From: Nitrososphaerota archaeon
Lineage (GTDB): Archaea > Thermoproteota > Nitrososphaeria > Nitrososphaerales > Nitrosopumilaceae
Assembly (NCBI GenBank): GCA_005877305.1
Contig: VBPW01000014.1
Span: forward strand, 1-33,093
DNA length: 33,093 nucleotides
Direction of reading: 5' to 3'
The position numbers and the translations under genes were made by a program. The stretch's first letter is position 1. The number at the start of each line of letters is the position of its first letter. Below, piece after piece: positions 23,836 through 32,994 of this stretch. Below the pieces are notes generated by a model that had not been told where the DNA came from, did not search any database, and saw only the letters and a list, made by a program, of their open reading frames with translations.

Positions 23836-24177
23836 GTGATGATGCTGAACAGGCGTTCAAAGTTATCCTTTATTATAATAGTTGCAGGTATAACGATCGC
23901 ACTTTCTACATTCTTTACAACTCCAGCATTTGCGCAATCCGCAGCTACTAGTACAGGTTTAACAAAACCATTGTTAGCTATTGCTGCTGCAATTGCAATA
24001 GCTGGAGGTTTGATTGGTACTGGTAATGCACAACAAGGAATTGGTGCTGCTGGCATGGGTATCATTGCTGAAAAGCCAGAAAAATTTGGTCAGGTATTGT
24101 TCTTCTTTGTCATTCCTGAAACACTCTGGATCATCGGATTCGTGCTAGGAATCATTCTGTTACTTGGCATACTTTAG
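23836..24177 (+). CDS. atpK: A/V-type ATP synthase subunit K (membrane c/proteolipid)
   Basis: The rotor-ring subunit that carries ions through the membrane. The 113-residue product has an N-terminal signal-like helix (FIIIVAGITIALSTFFTTPAFA, about 12-33) ahead of the normal two-helix hairpin. Helix 1 is about 43-75, with GLIGTGNAQQGIGAAGMG, and helix 2 about 86-112, with the ion-binding Glu95 in VIPETLW. The mature hairpin may be produced by signal cleavage near AFA. Starts GTG 23836, ATG 23839 and ATG 23842 are all in frame. Whether protons or sodium are carried cannot be settled by eye. First gene of the operon. Confidence 0.92.
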   Translation: MMMLNRRSKLSFIIIVAGITIALSTFFTTPAFAQSAATSTGLTKPLLAIAAAIAIAGGLIGTGNAQQGIGAAGMGIIAEKPEKFGQVLFFFVIPETLWIIGFVLGIILLLGIL

Positions 24178-24746
24178 TGGAATTCGTAATGAGCATAGAG
24201 ACCTTTTTCCTTGAGATAGAGAATAGGAAAAAAAGGGATCTTGAAAAACTCAACAGGCAACTCGATGAGAAAGGAACTACTATACAAAACGAAAGAGATG
24301 CACAAATAAAAAAAATAAAGGAAGATTTCGCAAACGAAGCAAAATTAAAATCTGAAAGAGAATTTGCAAGAATAATCGAGTCAGCTAGATTACAAGCGAA
24401 AAAGATTTTGTTTGATGCAATTAACGCAAACATGGAATCTGCTTTTAATGTCATCAAACAAGAAATTGAGAAGTATACAAAAACACCTCAATACAAAAAA
24501 ACATTAGAAACTATGGTGAAAACTTCGACAAAAAAATTAGATCAAAACATTACAGTTCATTGTCGTGAAGAAGACCGCACAGTTTTAAAAGAAATGGGAG
24601 TAATCATTGGTTCCTCAATTCAAACTTTGGGTGGAATAGTTGCAGAAAATAAAGATGGAACAAAAGAACTAGATCTAACATTTGAAGAACTTTTAAGAAC
24701 TCGTGAAGATGAAGTGAAAGGTTTTCTCACGGAGAGAACATCATAA
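24177..24746 (+). CDS. atpE: A/V-type ATP synthase subunit E (peripheral stalk)
   Basis: The 189-residue peripheral-stalk subunit has a long charged N-terminal coiled coil (about 10-85, EIENRKKRDLEKLNRQLDEK and on) and a compact C-terminal domain (about 110-185, ending LTFEELLRTREDEVKGFL). This is the normal form of subunit E. GTG 24177 overlaps the TAG of atpK by one base; ATG 24189 (MSIETFFLEIENRKK) is an equally good start. It pairs with subunit H of the same operon to form the stator stalk. Confidence 0.88.
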   Translation: MEFVMSIETFFLEIENRKKRDLEKLNRQLDEKGTTIQNERDAQIKKIKEDFANEAKLKSEREFARIIESARLQAKKILFDAINANMESAFNVIKQEIEKYTKTPQYKKTLETMVKTSTKKLDQNITVHCREEDRTVLKEMGVIIGSSIQTLGGIVAENKDGTKELDLTFEELLRTREDEVKGFLTERTS

Positions 24747-25813
24747 TGGGAACCTCACAATATTCATCTTCTTTTGGTAGATTGCAAGCAATATCAATGA
24801 ATTTTCTTACTAAAGATATGATGCAAAATCTCCTAAAAGCAAAAGATGACGTTGAGATGGCAAAAATCCTAGAATCAACATGGTATGGACCAGAGATTGA
24901 AAAAGCTGCATCTATTTACCAACCTTCAGAAATTTTAGAAGTTGCATTGAACCGATACCTTGTTCAAATCAATAAAATTGCATTAGATGCAACACCGTTT
25001 AATGGAAAATCTGCAGTTAGGGCCTATTTGTCAAAATGGGATATCTACAATATTGAATTGATACTTTCTTCAAAAAGTATGGACAAAACAATTACTGAGA
25101 CAGAATCATTCCTAGTCTCTAGCCGAAACGTACCAGCAGGAATTTCTGCAGGTAATATTACTCATGACGAGATGAAGACCATCCTCTCACAAACAGGTGT
25201 AGATGGTGTAGTAAATCAACTTGTGAAATACAACTATGGCCCAATCTTAATGCAACACTTGGAAGAATACCAAAAAAGTGGTGATCTTGGTCCTATGATG
25301 TATGCATTACAAAAATTTTATTATAAAACATTACTTGAATCTCTAAAATTCTTCCAAGGCGATGAAGGCATGATAAAGGAATTTTTCAGAGCAGAGATTG
25401 ATAAGAAAAACATACTAAATCTTATGAAAGGCAAAGAAGCAAATTTGGATAAAGAACTAGTAGGTAGACATCTTATCAATGGGGGAAGAATCCCGATGAA
25501 TGAACTATTGGATATCTATGGAGTAAAAGATTCTGCAGAAATTGCCGGAAGAGTTGAAAATCGCTTTTCTCTAATCAATGCGTTAACACAATACAAGAAG
25601 ACAAAAAGTTTAATTGATTTTGAAGTGGCACTTGGCAAATTCATAAACATTCAGTATGTCAAAAAATTGAAAAACATCGCACTTTCTATTGGGACAGTGT
25701 TTTACTTTATACTTAATGCAGAATATGAACGTGAAAACATTAAAAGGATTGCCTATGGAAAACGTTACAATTTATCAACTGAACAAATAAGCTCAATGTT
25801 GCTAAGTGAATAA
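24746..25813 (+). CDS. atpC: A/V-type ATP synthase subunit C (central-stalk adaptor, V-type d homologue)
   Basis: The 355-residue helical protein connects the central rotor to the K ring. It begins YSSSFGRLQAISMNFLTKDM and shows the family's repeated helical patterns, with VRAYLSKWDIYNIELIL (about 90) and FFRAEIDKKNILNLMKGKEA (about 207-226) typical of the three-fold repeat. The length matches. The ATG shares one base with the stop of atpE. Position between E and F is the canonical archaeal order. Confidence 0.88.
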   Translation: MGTSQYSSSFGRLQAISMNFLTKDMMQNLLKAKDDVEMAKILESTWYGPEIEKAASIYQPSEILEVALNRYLVQINKIALDATPFNGKSAVRAYLSKWDIYNIELILSSKSMDKTITETESFLVSSRNVPAGISAGNITHDEMKTILSQTGVDGVVNQLVKYNYGPILMQHLEEYQKSGDLGPMMYALQKFYYKTLLESLKFFQGDEGMIKEFFRAEIDKKNILNLMKGKEANLDKELVGRHLINGGRIPMNELLDIYGVKDSAEIAGRVENRFSLINALTQYKKTKSLIDFEVALGKFINIQYVKKLKNIALSIGTVFYFILNAEYERENIKRIAYGKRYNLSTEQISSMLLSE

Positions 25814-25815
25814 AA

Positions 25816-26154
25816 ATGTCTAAACAAAAAACAGAATCAAGTGGAAGGATAGCGGTAATAGGAGAGCGTGAGCTAGTCATTGGATATCGACTTCTTGGAA
25901 TGGACGATACATTTATTGTCAGTAAGAATGATGCTAACAAAACATTACAAGAACTTTTTTCATCTGGTAAGTTTGGTCTGATTATTGTAAGCGAATTTGT
26001 TCGTAACTTACTCCCAAGTACATTTAGAACAAAGATTGAGGCATCAATTGAACCATTAGTGTTATTCATGCCATCACTACAGGGAAACATTCAAGAAGAG
26101 TCAATATCCGTATTAGCAAAAAGGATCTTGGGGGTTAACATTCAAGGAAGTTGA
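25816..26154 (+). CDS. atpF: A/V-type ATP synthase subunit F
   Basis: The 112-residue central-shaft subunit has a Rossmann-like fold: RIAVIGERELVIGYRLLGM, then SGKFGLIIVSEFVRNLL, and the ending VLFMPSLQGNIQEES. Subunit F sits in the rotor with D. The start is ATG 25816, 2 nt after the atpC stop; subunit A starts 7 nt after this stop. Confidence 0.9.
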   Translation: MSKQKTESSGRIAVIGERELVIGYRLLGMDDTFIVSKNDANKTLQELFSSGKFGLIIVSEFVRNLLPSTFRTKIEASIEPLVLFMPSLQGNIQEESISVLAKRILGVNIQGS

Positions 26155-26161
26155 TGATGAG

Positions 26162-27928
26162 ATGACAGATGGTATAGTTTCTAGAATCTCTGGACCTGTT
26201 GTTTTAGCAAGTGGTCTTGAAGGCGCACAAATGTTTGATGTAGTAAGAATTGGTGAACTTGGTCTAGTAGGAGAAATAATTCGTTTAGAAGGTAACAAGG
26301 CTACAGTTCAGGTGTACGAAGATACTACTGGTTTAAGACCAGGTGAGAAAGTCATTAACACAAAACGTCCACTTTCGTTGCAGCTTGGCCCTGGACTCTT
26401 AACTTCAATTTATGATGGTATTCAAAGACCACTTGATGTATTACGAGCACAAAGTGGTGACTTTATCAGCAGAGGAAATGTCATCCCTGCTCTTGATCAG
26501 ACAAAAAAATGGGATTTTGTTCCATTAAAGAAAAAAGGTGATCATGTTTTTCCAGGTGAAATTATTGGTGAAGTCCAAGAAACTCCATTGATAATGCACA
26601 AAATAATGATTCCATATAATGTTGAAGGTGAACTCACAGAAATATCCGAAGGAAAATACAGCGTCAATGAAATTGTAGGGTTTGTTCAAACAAATAGCTC
26701 AAAAGTAGAAATTGGTCTGTCAAGTTGGTGGACTGTTCGTGTACCAAGACCTGTATTGCGTAAACTTCCACCAGAAGAACCATTGCTTACAGGTCAACGT
26801 GTTTTGGATACATTCTTTCCAGTCGCAAAAGGTGGAACTGCTGCAATTCCAGGACCATTTGGAAGTGGGAAAACAGTCACCCAACAACAACTTGCCAAGT
26901 GGGCAGACAGTAACGTCATTGTCTATGTAGGATGCGGAGAAAGAGGAAACGAGATGACTGAAGTTCTTACAACTTTTCCAAAACTAGAGGATCCTAAATC
27001 AAAGCGGCCATTAATGGAACGCACAATTCTTGTTGCTAATACTTCAAACATGCCAGTAGCTGCACGTGAAGCTAGTATCTATACCGGAATTACAATGGGA
27101 GAATACTATCGTGATATGGGATATGGTGTAGCATTGATGGCAGATAGTACATCTAGATGGGCAGAAGCACTCAGAGAAATTTCAGGAAGATTAGAAGAGA
27201 TGCCAGGTGAAGAAGGATATCCAGCATATCTTGGAAGAAGATTAGCAGAATTTTATGAAAGGGGTGGGAAAGCTATTGTGATCTCTCCAGAAGAAAGAGT
27301 AGGTTCCTTGACTTTGGTTGGTGCAGTTTCACCTCCAGGTGGAGACTTTTCAGAACCAGTATCCCAAAACACACTAAGAGTTACAAGAGTTTTCTGGGCT
27401 TTGGATGCAAGCTTGGCATCAAGAAGACACTTTCCATCTATCAACTGGCTTACAAGTTATTCATTGTATGCTGATAACATGGGTGAATGGTACAAAAATA
27501 ATGTTGCAAGCGATTGGGTTACCCTAAGAAAAGAAGCCCTCGAAATTTTACAAAGAGAATCAGAATTGCAAGAAATTGTTCAATTGGTAGGTTATGATGC
27601 ATTACCAGAACCAGAAAAAGGAGTTTTGGATACTGCACGATCCATTAGAGAAGATTATCTACAGCAAAGTGCTTATGATGAAGTTGACACTTATACATCA
27701 ATTAAAAAACAATATCTTTTACTTAGAACAATTTTAGATTTTGGTAGAAAAGAAAATGATGCAATAAAGAAAGGTGCAACATCATCAAAGATTGGTGCGC
27801 TAGAATCAAGGAAAATGATTTCAAGAATAAAATGGACTAAAGAAGATCAAGTAGAGCAACTGGTTAAGAATACCATGACTACCATAGAAAAAGAATTCAA
27901 TACTCTAATGATTGAGGTGATTACATAG
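26162..27928 (+). CDS. atpA: A/V-type ATP synthase catalytic subunit A
   Basis: The catalytic subunit, 588 residues, the typical length for archaea. The P-loop [12 protein letters not shown] is at about 231-242, preceded by the A-subunit-specific bulge region (about 110-180), and followed by [15 protein letters not shown] and [20 protein letters not shown]. No intein interrupts the P-loop region, a known insertion site in some archaea. The start ATG 26162 follows GATGATGA. It hydrolyses or makes ATP with subunit B in an A3B3 head. Confidence 0.96.
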   Translation: MTDGIVSRISGPVVLASGLEGAQMFDVVRIGELGLVGEIIRLEGNKATVQVYEDTTGLRPGEKVINTKRPLSLQLGPGLLTSIYDGIQRPLDVLRAQSGDFISRGNVIPALDQTKKWDFVPLKKKGDHVFPGEIIGEVQETPLIMHKIMIPYNVEGELTEISEGKYSVNEIVGFVQTNSSKVEIGLSSWWTVRVPRPVLRKLPPEEPLLTGQRVLDTFFPVAKGGTAAIPGPFGSGKTVTQQQLAKWADSNVIVYVGCGERGNEMTEVLTTFPKLEDPKSKRPLMERTILVANTSNMPVAAREASIYTGITMGEYYRDMGYGVALMADSTSRWAEALREISGRLEEMPGEEGYPAYLGRRLAEFYERGGKAIVISPEERVGSLTLVGAVSPPGGDFSEPVSQNTLRVTRVFWALDASLASRRHFPSINWLTSYSLYADNMGEWYKNNVASDWVTLRKEALEILQRESELQEIVQLVGYDALPEPEKGVLDTARSIREDYLQQSAYDEVDTYTSIKKQYLLLRTILDFGRKENDAIKKGATSSKIGALESRKMISRIKWTKEDQVEQLVKNTMTTIEKEFNTLMIEVIT

Positions 27929-29320
27929 ATGTCTGGTGTAGCATTCAAGACACTATCAAAAATTGCAGGTCCGCTGATATTTGTAGAAGGCGTGGATAAT
28001 GCAGCTTATGGCGAAATGGTTGAGATAAAACTTCCCAACGGTGAGCGACGACAAGGACAGGTTCTTGATACTAGACAAGGTTTGGCAGTGGTTCAGGTCT
28101 TTGGTCCAACCCTTGGCATGACCACCTATGGAACTTCAACAAAATTCACTGGTGAGACTGCTATGATGTCAGTTTCTGATGAAATGCTTGGAAGAGTATT
28201 TGATGGACTAGGAAATCCTAGAGACAATGGACCAAAAATAGTATCAAAACAAAAAGTTGATCTCGTAGGTTCTGGTATCAACCCATACGCCAGAGAGGAA
28301 CCTTCAGAATTCATCCAAACAGGAATGTCAAACATTGATGGAATGAATACTCTTGTAAGAGGTCAAAAGCTTCCAATATTTTCTGGTTCTGGTCTTCCAC
28401 ATAATTTACTTGCTGCACAGATCGCAAGACAGGCCAAAGTTCTTGGTGGTTCTGAAAACTTTTCTGTTGTGTTTGCTGCAATAGGAATTACAAGTGAAGA
28501 ATCAAACTTTTTTATAAAACAATTTGAAGAAAGTGGGGCTCTTGGAAGAACAGCACTATTTTTGAATCTGTCATCTGATCCTTCGATGGAACGTATACTC
28601 ACTCCTAGACTTGCTCTAACAACAGCAGAATTTCTTGCTTATGAGCGAGATATGCATGTTCTTGTCATTATTACTGACATGACAAACTATTGTGAAGCAT
28701 TAAGAGAAATCGCTGCAGCACGTGAAGAAGTTCCAGGAAGAAGAGGATATCCAGGATACATGTATACTGACCTATCATCTCTTTATGAAAGAGCCGGAAA
28801 GATAAAGGGCCGACATGGTTCCGTAACACAAATTCCTATACTCACAATGCCCGCTGATGATATTACACATCCTATACCAGATCTTACTGGTTACATCACG
28901 GAAGGTCAGATAGTAATGAGTAGAGATTTGCATAGAGCAGACATTCATCCACCAGTAGATGTCCTAACAAGTCTTTCACGTTTGATGAATCAAGGTATTG
29001 GAAAAGGAAATACAAGAGAAGATCATAGAGGTCTTGCAGACCAACTTTATGCAGCATATGCACAAGGTAAAGATGCAAGATCACTTGCAGCTATAGTTGG
29101 TGAAGAAGCTCTAAGTGATTTAGATAAGAAATTCCTTAAGGTCGCTAACAACTTTGAGAGAAAATTTGTCAATCAAGGAATGGATGAAAATCGTTCAATT
29201 GAACAAACTCTAGACATTGGTTGGGAATTACTTAGCGATCTATCTGACTCAGAAATGAATCGTATTAAACCAGAGTTCATTGCAAAGTACAGAAAAAGAA
29301 CCACACAGGGTGGTGCATAG
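27929..29320 (+). CDS. atpB: A/V-type ATP synthase non-catalytic subunit B
   Basis: The 463-residue partner of subunit A. It lacks a P-loop: the corresponding stretch is [20 protein letters not shown] (about 150-169), as in all B subunits. Other family blocks are [14 protein letters not shown] and [20 protein letters not shown]. The ATG begins on the base after the atpA stop, with no space, so ribosomes probably re-initiate. Length is normal. Confidence 0.96.
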   Translation: MSGVAFKTLSKIAGPLIFVEGVDNAAYGEMVEIKLPNGERRQGQVLDTRQGLAVVQVFGPTLGMTTYGTSTKFTGETAMMSVSDEMLGRVFDGLGNPRDNGPKIVSKQKVDLVGSGINPYAREEPSEFIQTGMSNIDGMNTLVRGQKLPIFSGSGLPHNLLAAQIARQAKVLGGSENFSVVFAAIGITSEESNFFIKQFEESGALGRTALFLNLSSDPSMERILTPRLALTTAEFLAYERDMHVLVIITDMTNYCEALREIAAAREEVPGRRGYPGYMYTDLSSLYERAGKIKGRHGSVTQIPILTMPADDITHPIPDLTGYITEGQIVMSRDLHRADIHPPVDVLTSLSRLMNQGIGKGNTREDHRGLADQLYAAYAQGKDARSLAAIVGEEALSDLDKKFLKVANNFERKFVNQGMDENRSIEQTLDIGWELLSDLSDSEMNRIKPEFIAKYRKRTTQGGA

Positions 29321-29323
29321 ACT

Positions 29324-29992
29324 TTGCCATCAGTAATTAACATTCGTCCAACTCGTCTTGAATACATTCGTACCAAGCGAAGAATTGTTGTTGCTAAAAA
29401 AGGATTGAAGTTACTCAAACTAAAACGTCAAGCATTAATTCTAGAATTTTTTAATGCAAGCAAAACCGCTGCTGCATTAAGGAGCGGTTTACAATCTGAA
29501 TTGGTAAAAGGCTACCAAAGTATCAGATTAGCAGAGATACTTGCAGGTACGATGAGACTAGAAAATGAAGCAATGAAGATTCCACAAATAAGTAAATTAC
29601 AAATTCAAGTAAAAAATGTAATGGGAGTTAGTATACCAAAATTAGAAGGTGGAAAAAGTAATACTGCTATCATTGAGCACATATTGGAACTTCCTCCTTC
29701 AATTAATGAAGCAATACAGGCATTTCAAAATGTTCACAAAATGGTTCTTGATGTTGCAGAAAAAGAAACCACACTCAGAAAACTTCTTTATGAAATAGAA
29801 AAAACAAAACGAAAATCCAATGCAATAGAAAACGTATTCATTCCAAGATTACAAAGTGCCGTTAAATTCATCATATTCAGACTAGCTGAGATGGAACGTG
29901 ATACATTCATCATGTTAAAGACAGTAAAGCGTAAGATGGGTGAGCGAGAACAAGAAAATATTCAAAGGGAGAAAGAAATACTTGCCAGCTAA
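29324..29992 (+). CDS. atpD: A/V-type ATP synthase subunit D (central shaft)
   Basis: The 222-residue long antiparallel coiled coil forms the central shaft in the A3B3 head. It begins with the hallmark IRPTRLEYIRTKRRIVVAKK and GLKLLKLKRQALILEFF, and ends NAIENVFIPRL and a long helix. The start is TTG 29324, 3 nt after the atpB stop; no ATG would keep the conserved N-terminus. The end overlaps the following small gene by 11 nt. Confidence 0.92.
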   Translation: MPSVINIRPTRLEYIRTKRRIVVAKKGLKLLKLKRQALILEFFNASKTAAALRSGLQSELVKGYQSIRLAEILAGTMRLENEAMKIPQISKLQIQVKNVMGVSIPKLEGGKSNTAIIEHILELPPSINEAIQAFQNVHKMVLDVAEKETTLRKLLYEIEKTKRKSNAIENVFIPRLQSAVKFIIFRLAEMERDTFIMLKTVKRKMGEREQENIQREKEILAS

Positions 29993-30110
29993 TTTTGCAA
30001 ATCCGCAACAAAGAAAATTCTATCTGATTATGAGGGCATTTAAAATTGGCAATATTCTCGGCACAATTGCTCTAGTACTGTATGCAGGAAAACATTTCTT
30101 AGGAGTATAA
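29982..30110 (+). CDS. 42-residue single-helix membrane protein embedded in the ATP synthase operon
   Basis: TTG 29982 to TAA 30110 encodes 42 residues: a polar start (PANFANPQQRKFYLIMRAF) and one membrane helix (GNILGTIALVLYAGKHFLGV). The frame fits exactly between atpD (11-nt overlap) and subunit H (start one base after its stop), leaving no unused DNA in the operon. That tight packing argues for a real gene. It could be a small accessory subunit or assembly factor of the membrane part. I do not recognise a family. An internal ATG at 30030 would give a shorter form. Confidence 0.65.
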   Translation: MPANFANPQQRKFYLIMRAFKIGNILGTIALVLYAGKHFLGV

Positions 30111-30111
30111 C

Positions 30112-30438
30112 ATGTCAACACAAGAAAAATATGTTCATTCACTCAAACAAATTAAGGAAGCTGAAGAAAAGGCATGGGAGGAAGTTCAAAATTTCAAGAA
30201 AAAAGTAGCAGAAGATATAAAATCTTTTCAAATTGATGCTGACAAAGCAATCGAGTTAGCAAAAATACAAGGTGAAAAATTAGTCGAAACAAGTATTGAT
30301 CAAACCAGAAAAAAAGCTGAAATTGAAGTAGAAAAGATTATCGAAGAAGCAAAAACAAAATCAAAAACCATATCGACACAAATGGATGAAAAAACTATTA
30401 GTGGAATCCTAGATATTTTGTTAAAAGGTGTAGAATGA
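30112..30438 (+). CDS. A-type ATP synthase subunit H-like (peripheral stalk coiled coil)
   Basis: The 108-residue protein is almost entirely a charged coiled coil (QIKEAEEKAWEEVQNFKKKV, IELAKIQGEKLVETSIDQTR, IEVEKIIEEAKTKSKT), the form of the AhaH/NtpF stalk subunit that pairs with subunit E. Sequence-only recognition of coiled coils is weak, but position before subunit I and length fit. The ATG is 1 nt after the stop of the 42-residue gene; its stop overlaps subunit I in ATGA. Confidence 0.8.
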   Translation: MSTQEKYVHSLKQIKEAEEKAWEEVQNFKKKVAEDIKSFQIDADKAIELAKIQGEKLVETSIDQTRKKAEIEVEKIIEEAKTKSKTISTQMDEKTISGILDILLKGVE

Positions 30439-32468
30439 TGGTACTCAAGCCTGTTCCAATGACAATGATGGCAATCCTTGGTTTAAGAAAAGACAGGCAA
30501 GTGGTAATTTCGGTTTTACATGATATGAGCATAGTACAATTGGAATCATTATCAAAAGATGTGGCTAATATGCTAAAAAATGAACGTGATAATGAACTTT
30601 ACAGGCAAGTTTCAGATCAACTCCTCAGAATTAAAGCATTCAAAACCGTTCTACCTCCAATTCCAGTTACTCACTGTCAGCGTTTTCCAACAGTTGACAA
30701 CTTGATGCAAGCAGCAAAAGCAATTGATATTGATACTAAGGTCGCTTCTCTTGAAAGAGAAAAAGAAAGCCTCCTAACTAAAATAAATGAAACTGAAAAT
30801 AATATCAAACTTGTTGAAGAGTTTTCATTTTTTCCAGAAGACTTCAATGTACTCCAGTTAGTATTAGGACACTCTTACTTTGGACGTTTAGATTCAAAAC
30901 AATTCCCATCTTTTAAGAAAGCTTTAGAACCAAACAATCTAGACGTTTTCCTTTATTCTAAAGAAGAAAAAGAAATTACACGCATTGTTCTTATTACCTT
31001 TCCTAATTTTCCTCCTCATGCCCTTGCTACTGCTGTTCAAGAGTACAATGTCAAACTTGAAGCGGTACCAAAACTCAATGGAACACCGGTTCAATTAAAA
31101 CAATCGTTAGGGGCTGTTCTCAATGAACTAACTCAAAAATTAAAAGAGATTGATAGACAACTAGGCGAGATTTCAAAAGAACACTATGCAAATATTGTCT
31201 GCATTGAGGAACAGCTTGAAATAGAAAACAGAAAACTCGAGGTCATTAACAATCTTGGAGTCACATCTGATTCTTTTGCTCTAGAAGGTTGGGTTCCAAA
31301 ATCAAAACTAGAATCAATCAAGGCTAATCTAGACAAACATGCAAAAGGAACAATTGTCTATGAATTAGAAACTGAAAAAAATCCACCAACTCTATTTGCA
31401 AACCCTAAAAGGTTCAAGTTGTTTGAGGCTTTCATTAGATTCTATTCTTTACCACAAGGCAAAGAATTTGATCCTACATTAATTTTCGGTTTTATCTTTC
31501 CCGTCTTTTATGGTATAATGGTAGGAGATGCAGGCTATGGTCTTGTTATACTTCTTGTTTGCAGATGGGTAATTAGGCGAGTAGAGGGTGGAAAACGGAA
31601 TCTCAACATCATGCCAAAACCTTTGAGAAAGTTTGCACTGACAATATTGAAACCACGACAGATGGTCAAGTTAGCAAAGGCAATGACTCCAGGTGCTATT
31701 ATTGCAATAATTTTGGGAATTTTGTTCAATCTCTACTTTGGATTTCATCTTAATGGCTATCTGTTTAATTATTTAAACACAGCATTTGGTATGCATCTTC
31801 CTGAGAGTGGCGCAATCTTTAGTCCTATTGTAGGATTGCGCAAACTATTGCTAATTAGTGGATATATTGGCCTAGGTATGGTGACATTTGGCTTAATTCT
31901 TGGCATTCTCAATAGCTTAAGAGAGGGAGAAAAGAAACACGCAATTGGAAAAGTAGGCTGGATACTGTTTGGTTGGGGTGTTGTGATGACAGGATTGGCA
32001 TTAATGCACCATGGACACATCAATCCAATTCACCATGTAGAGGGAATTGGTTACTTTGGATTGCTTTTAGGGGGAATTGGTTTAATGTTCGTTGGAGAAG
32101 GTCCAAGAGCTATTATGGAATTACCATCTATAGTTAGTCACATACTTTCTTACACAAGAATTATTGGAATTCTTTTGGCTTCAGTAATACTAGCTGATGT
32201 AATAGATTTCATTTTCATAAAGACCCTACATCATTCAATTCCATTTATTGTTCTTGGAACTATGATTCTCTTCATTGGTCACATATTCAATATTATCATT
32301 GCAGTTTTTGAGCCTGGTATTCAAGGAGCAAGATTGGTTTACGTAGAATTTTTTTCCAAATTTTATCATGGAAATGGCAGAGCATTCAAACCATTTGGAA
32401 GTACACGCAAGTTTACTTATGACCAATACGAATTGGAAATAAAAGAAAAAATAAAAGTCATAAAATAG
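30435..32468 (+). CDS. atpI: A/V-type ATP synthase subunit I (membrane stator a subunit)
   Basis: The 677-residue protein has a soluble N-terminal half (about 1-335, with coiled coils at 90-125 and 215-270) that binds the peripheral stalks. The membrane half has about seven or eight helices (about 350-640). The conserved GIMVGDAGYG (about 360) and the essential Arg575 in LSYTRIIGILLASV, facing the K-ring Glu, are both present. The start ATG 30435 is coupled to the H-like gene by ATGA. It closes the operon. Subunit G-like or extra stalk genes are not seen here. Confidence 0.94.
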   Translation: MMVLKPVPMTMMAILGLRKDRQVVISVLHDMSIVQLESLSKDVANMLKNERDNELYRQVSDQLLRIKAFKTVLPPIPVTHCQRFPTVDNLMQAAKAIDIDTKVASLEREKESLLTKINETENNIKLVEEFSFFPEDFNVLQLVLGHSYFGRLDSKQFPSFKKALEPNNLDVFLYSKEEKEITRIVLITFPNFPPHALATAVQEYNVKLEAVPKLNGTPVQLKQSLGAVLNELTQKLKEIDRQLGEISKEHYANIVCIEEQLEIENRKLEVINNLGVTSDSFALEGWVPKSKLESIKANLDKHAKGTIVYELETEKNPPTLFANPKRFKLFEAFIRFYSLPQGKEFDPTLIFGFIFPVFYGIMVGDAGYGLVILLVCRWVIRRVEGGKRNLNIMPKPLRKFALTILKPRQMVKLAKAMTPGAIIAIILGILFNLYFGFHLNGYLFNYLNTAFGMHLPESGAIFSPIVGLRKLLLISGYIGLGMVTFGLILGILNSLREGEKKHAIGKVGWILFGWGVVMTGLALMHHGHINPIHHVEGIGYFGLLLGGIGLMFVGEGPRAIMELPSIVSHILSYTRIIGILLASVILADVIDFIFIKTLHHSIPFIVLGTMILFIGHIFNIIIAVFEPGIQGARLVYVEFFSKFYHGNGRAFKPFGSTRKFTYDQYELEIKEKIKVIK

Positions 32469-32490
32469 CTCTGTATCTAGTTTGAATAAA

Positions 32491-32952
32491 CTAATAATAC
32501 TTTAACTCATTTACATCCAGAATTCTTGTACAATATCTGCATCTAAGAACAAGGCCCGTCTTGTCCACTACATCCATTATTGGTTCAATATCTTCTCCGC
32601 TATTTGTTATACAATCTGGATTTGAGCATCTAAAAATTCGTTCAATCTCATTTGGAAGAGTAACTCGCCTTTTTTCTACCAGCTTATAGTCTTTGATAAT
32701 GTTTACAGTAGCTTTTGGAGAAATAAGTGCAAGCTTGTTGGTATCGCCATCTTTTAGAAATCTATTCTCAACTTTGATGATGTCTTTTTTTCCAACTTTT
32801 GAACTTGGTACATTTAGTGCTAATGTTATGACGTTACCATCCTTACCATCTATCTCAAGTGCATTGAGAACTTTAAGGCCTTTTCCTGCCTCAATATGAT
32901 CAATCACAGTACCATTTTTGATTCGTCTTACTATAAGGTCAGATTCTGACAT
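32491..32952 (-). CDS. pyrI: Aspartate carbamoyltransferase regulatory subunit
   Basis: PyrI binds nucleotides and controls the PyrB catalytic trimers in the first committed pyrimidine step. The nucleotide-binding domain has LIVRRIKNGTVIDHIEAGKG, ALNVPSSKVGKKDIIKVEN and ISPKATVNIIKD. The zinc domain has four cysteines (CSNPDC and CRYC). From ATG 32952 it has 153 residues, the standard size. Longer starts at 32976 or 33015 would overlap pyrB or its start. A TATA-like run (centred near 32983) suits a leaderless start at 32952. Unusually, it is divergent from pyrB rather than following it. Confidence 0.92.
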   Translation of the reverse strand: MSESDLIVRRIKNGTVIDHIEAGKGLKVLNALEIDGKDGNVITLALNVPSSKVGKKDIIKVENRFLKDGDTNKLALISPKATVNIIKDYKLVEKRRVTLPNEIERIFRCSNPDCITNSGEDIEPIMDVVDKTGLVLRCRYCTRILDVNELKYY

Positions 32953-32994
32953 TGGAATACTTTGTATAGTACTCATATATATTATTGAACGAGA
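32953..32994. promoter_or_regulatory. 42-nt divergent promoter between pyrI and pyrB
   Basis: Only 42 nt separate the two start codons. CATATATATTATTG (32974-32987) is a nearly symmetric TATA-like core that could serve both strands, and TTTGTATAGT (about 32962-32971) is a second candidate for pyrB. Overlapping sites could tie the two transcription rates together. Inferred from sequence. Confidence 0.5.

Noticed and set aside
23825-23839. A tiny leader ORF before atpK (ATG AGC CAT ACG TGA)
   Set aside because: Its start lies upstream of the expected transcription start given by the TATA box at 23805-23814, so it is probably not in the mRNA.
26162-27928. Intein in the ATP synthase A subunit
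   Set aside because: The P-loop region is uninterrupted and the length is normal.
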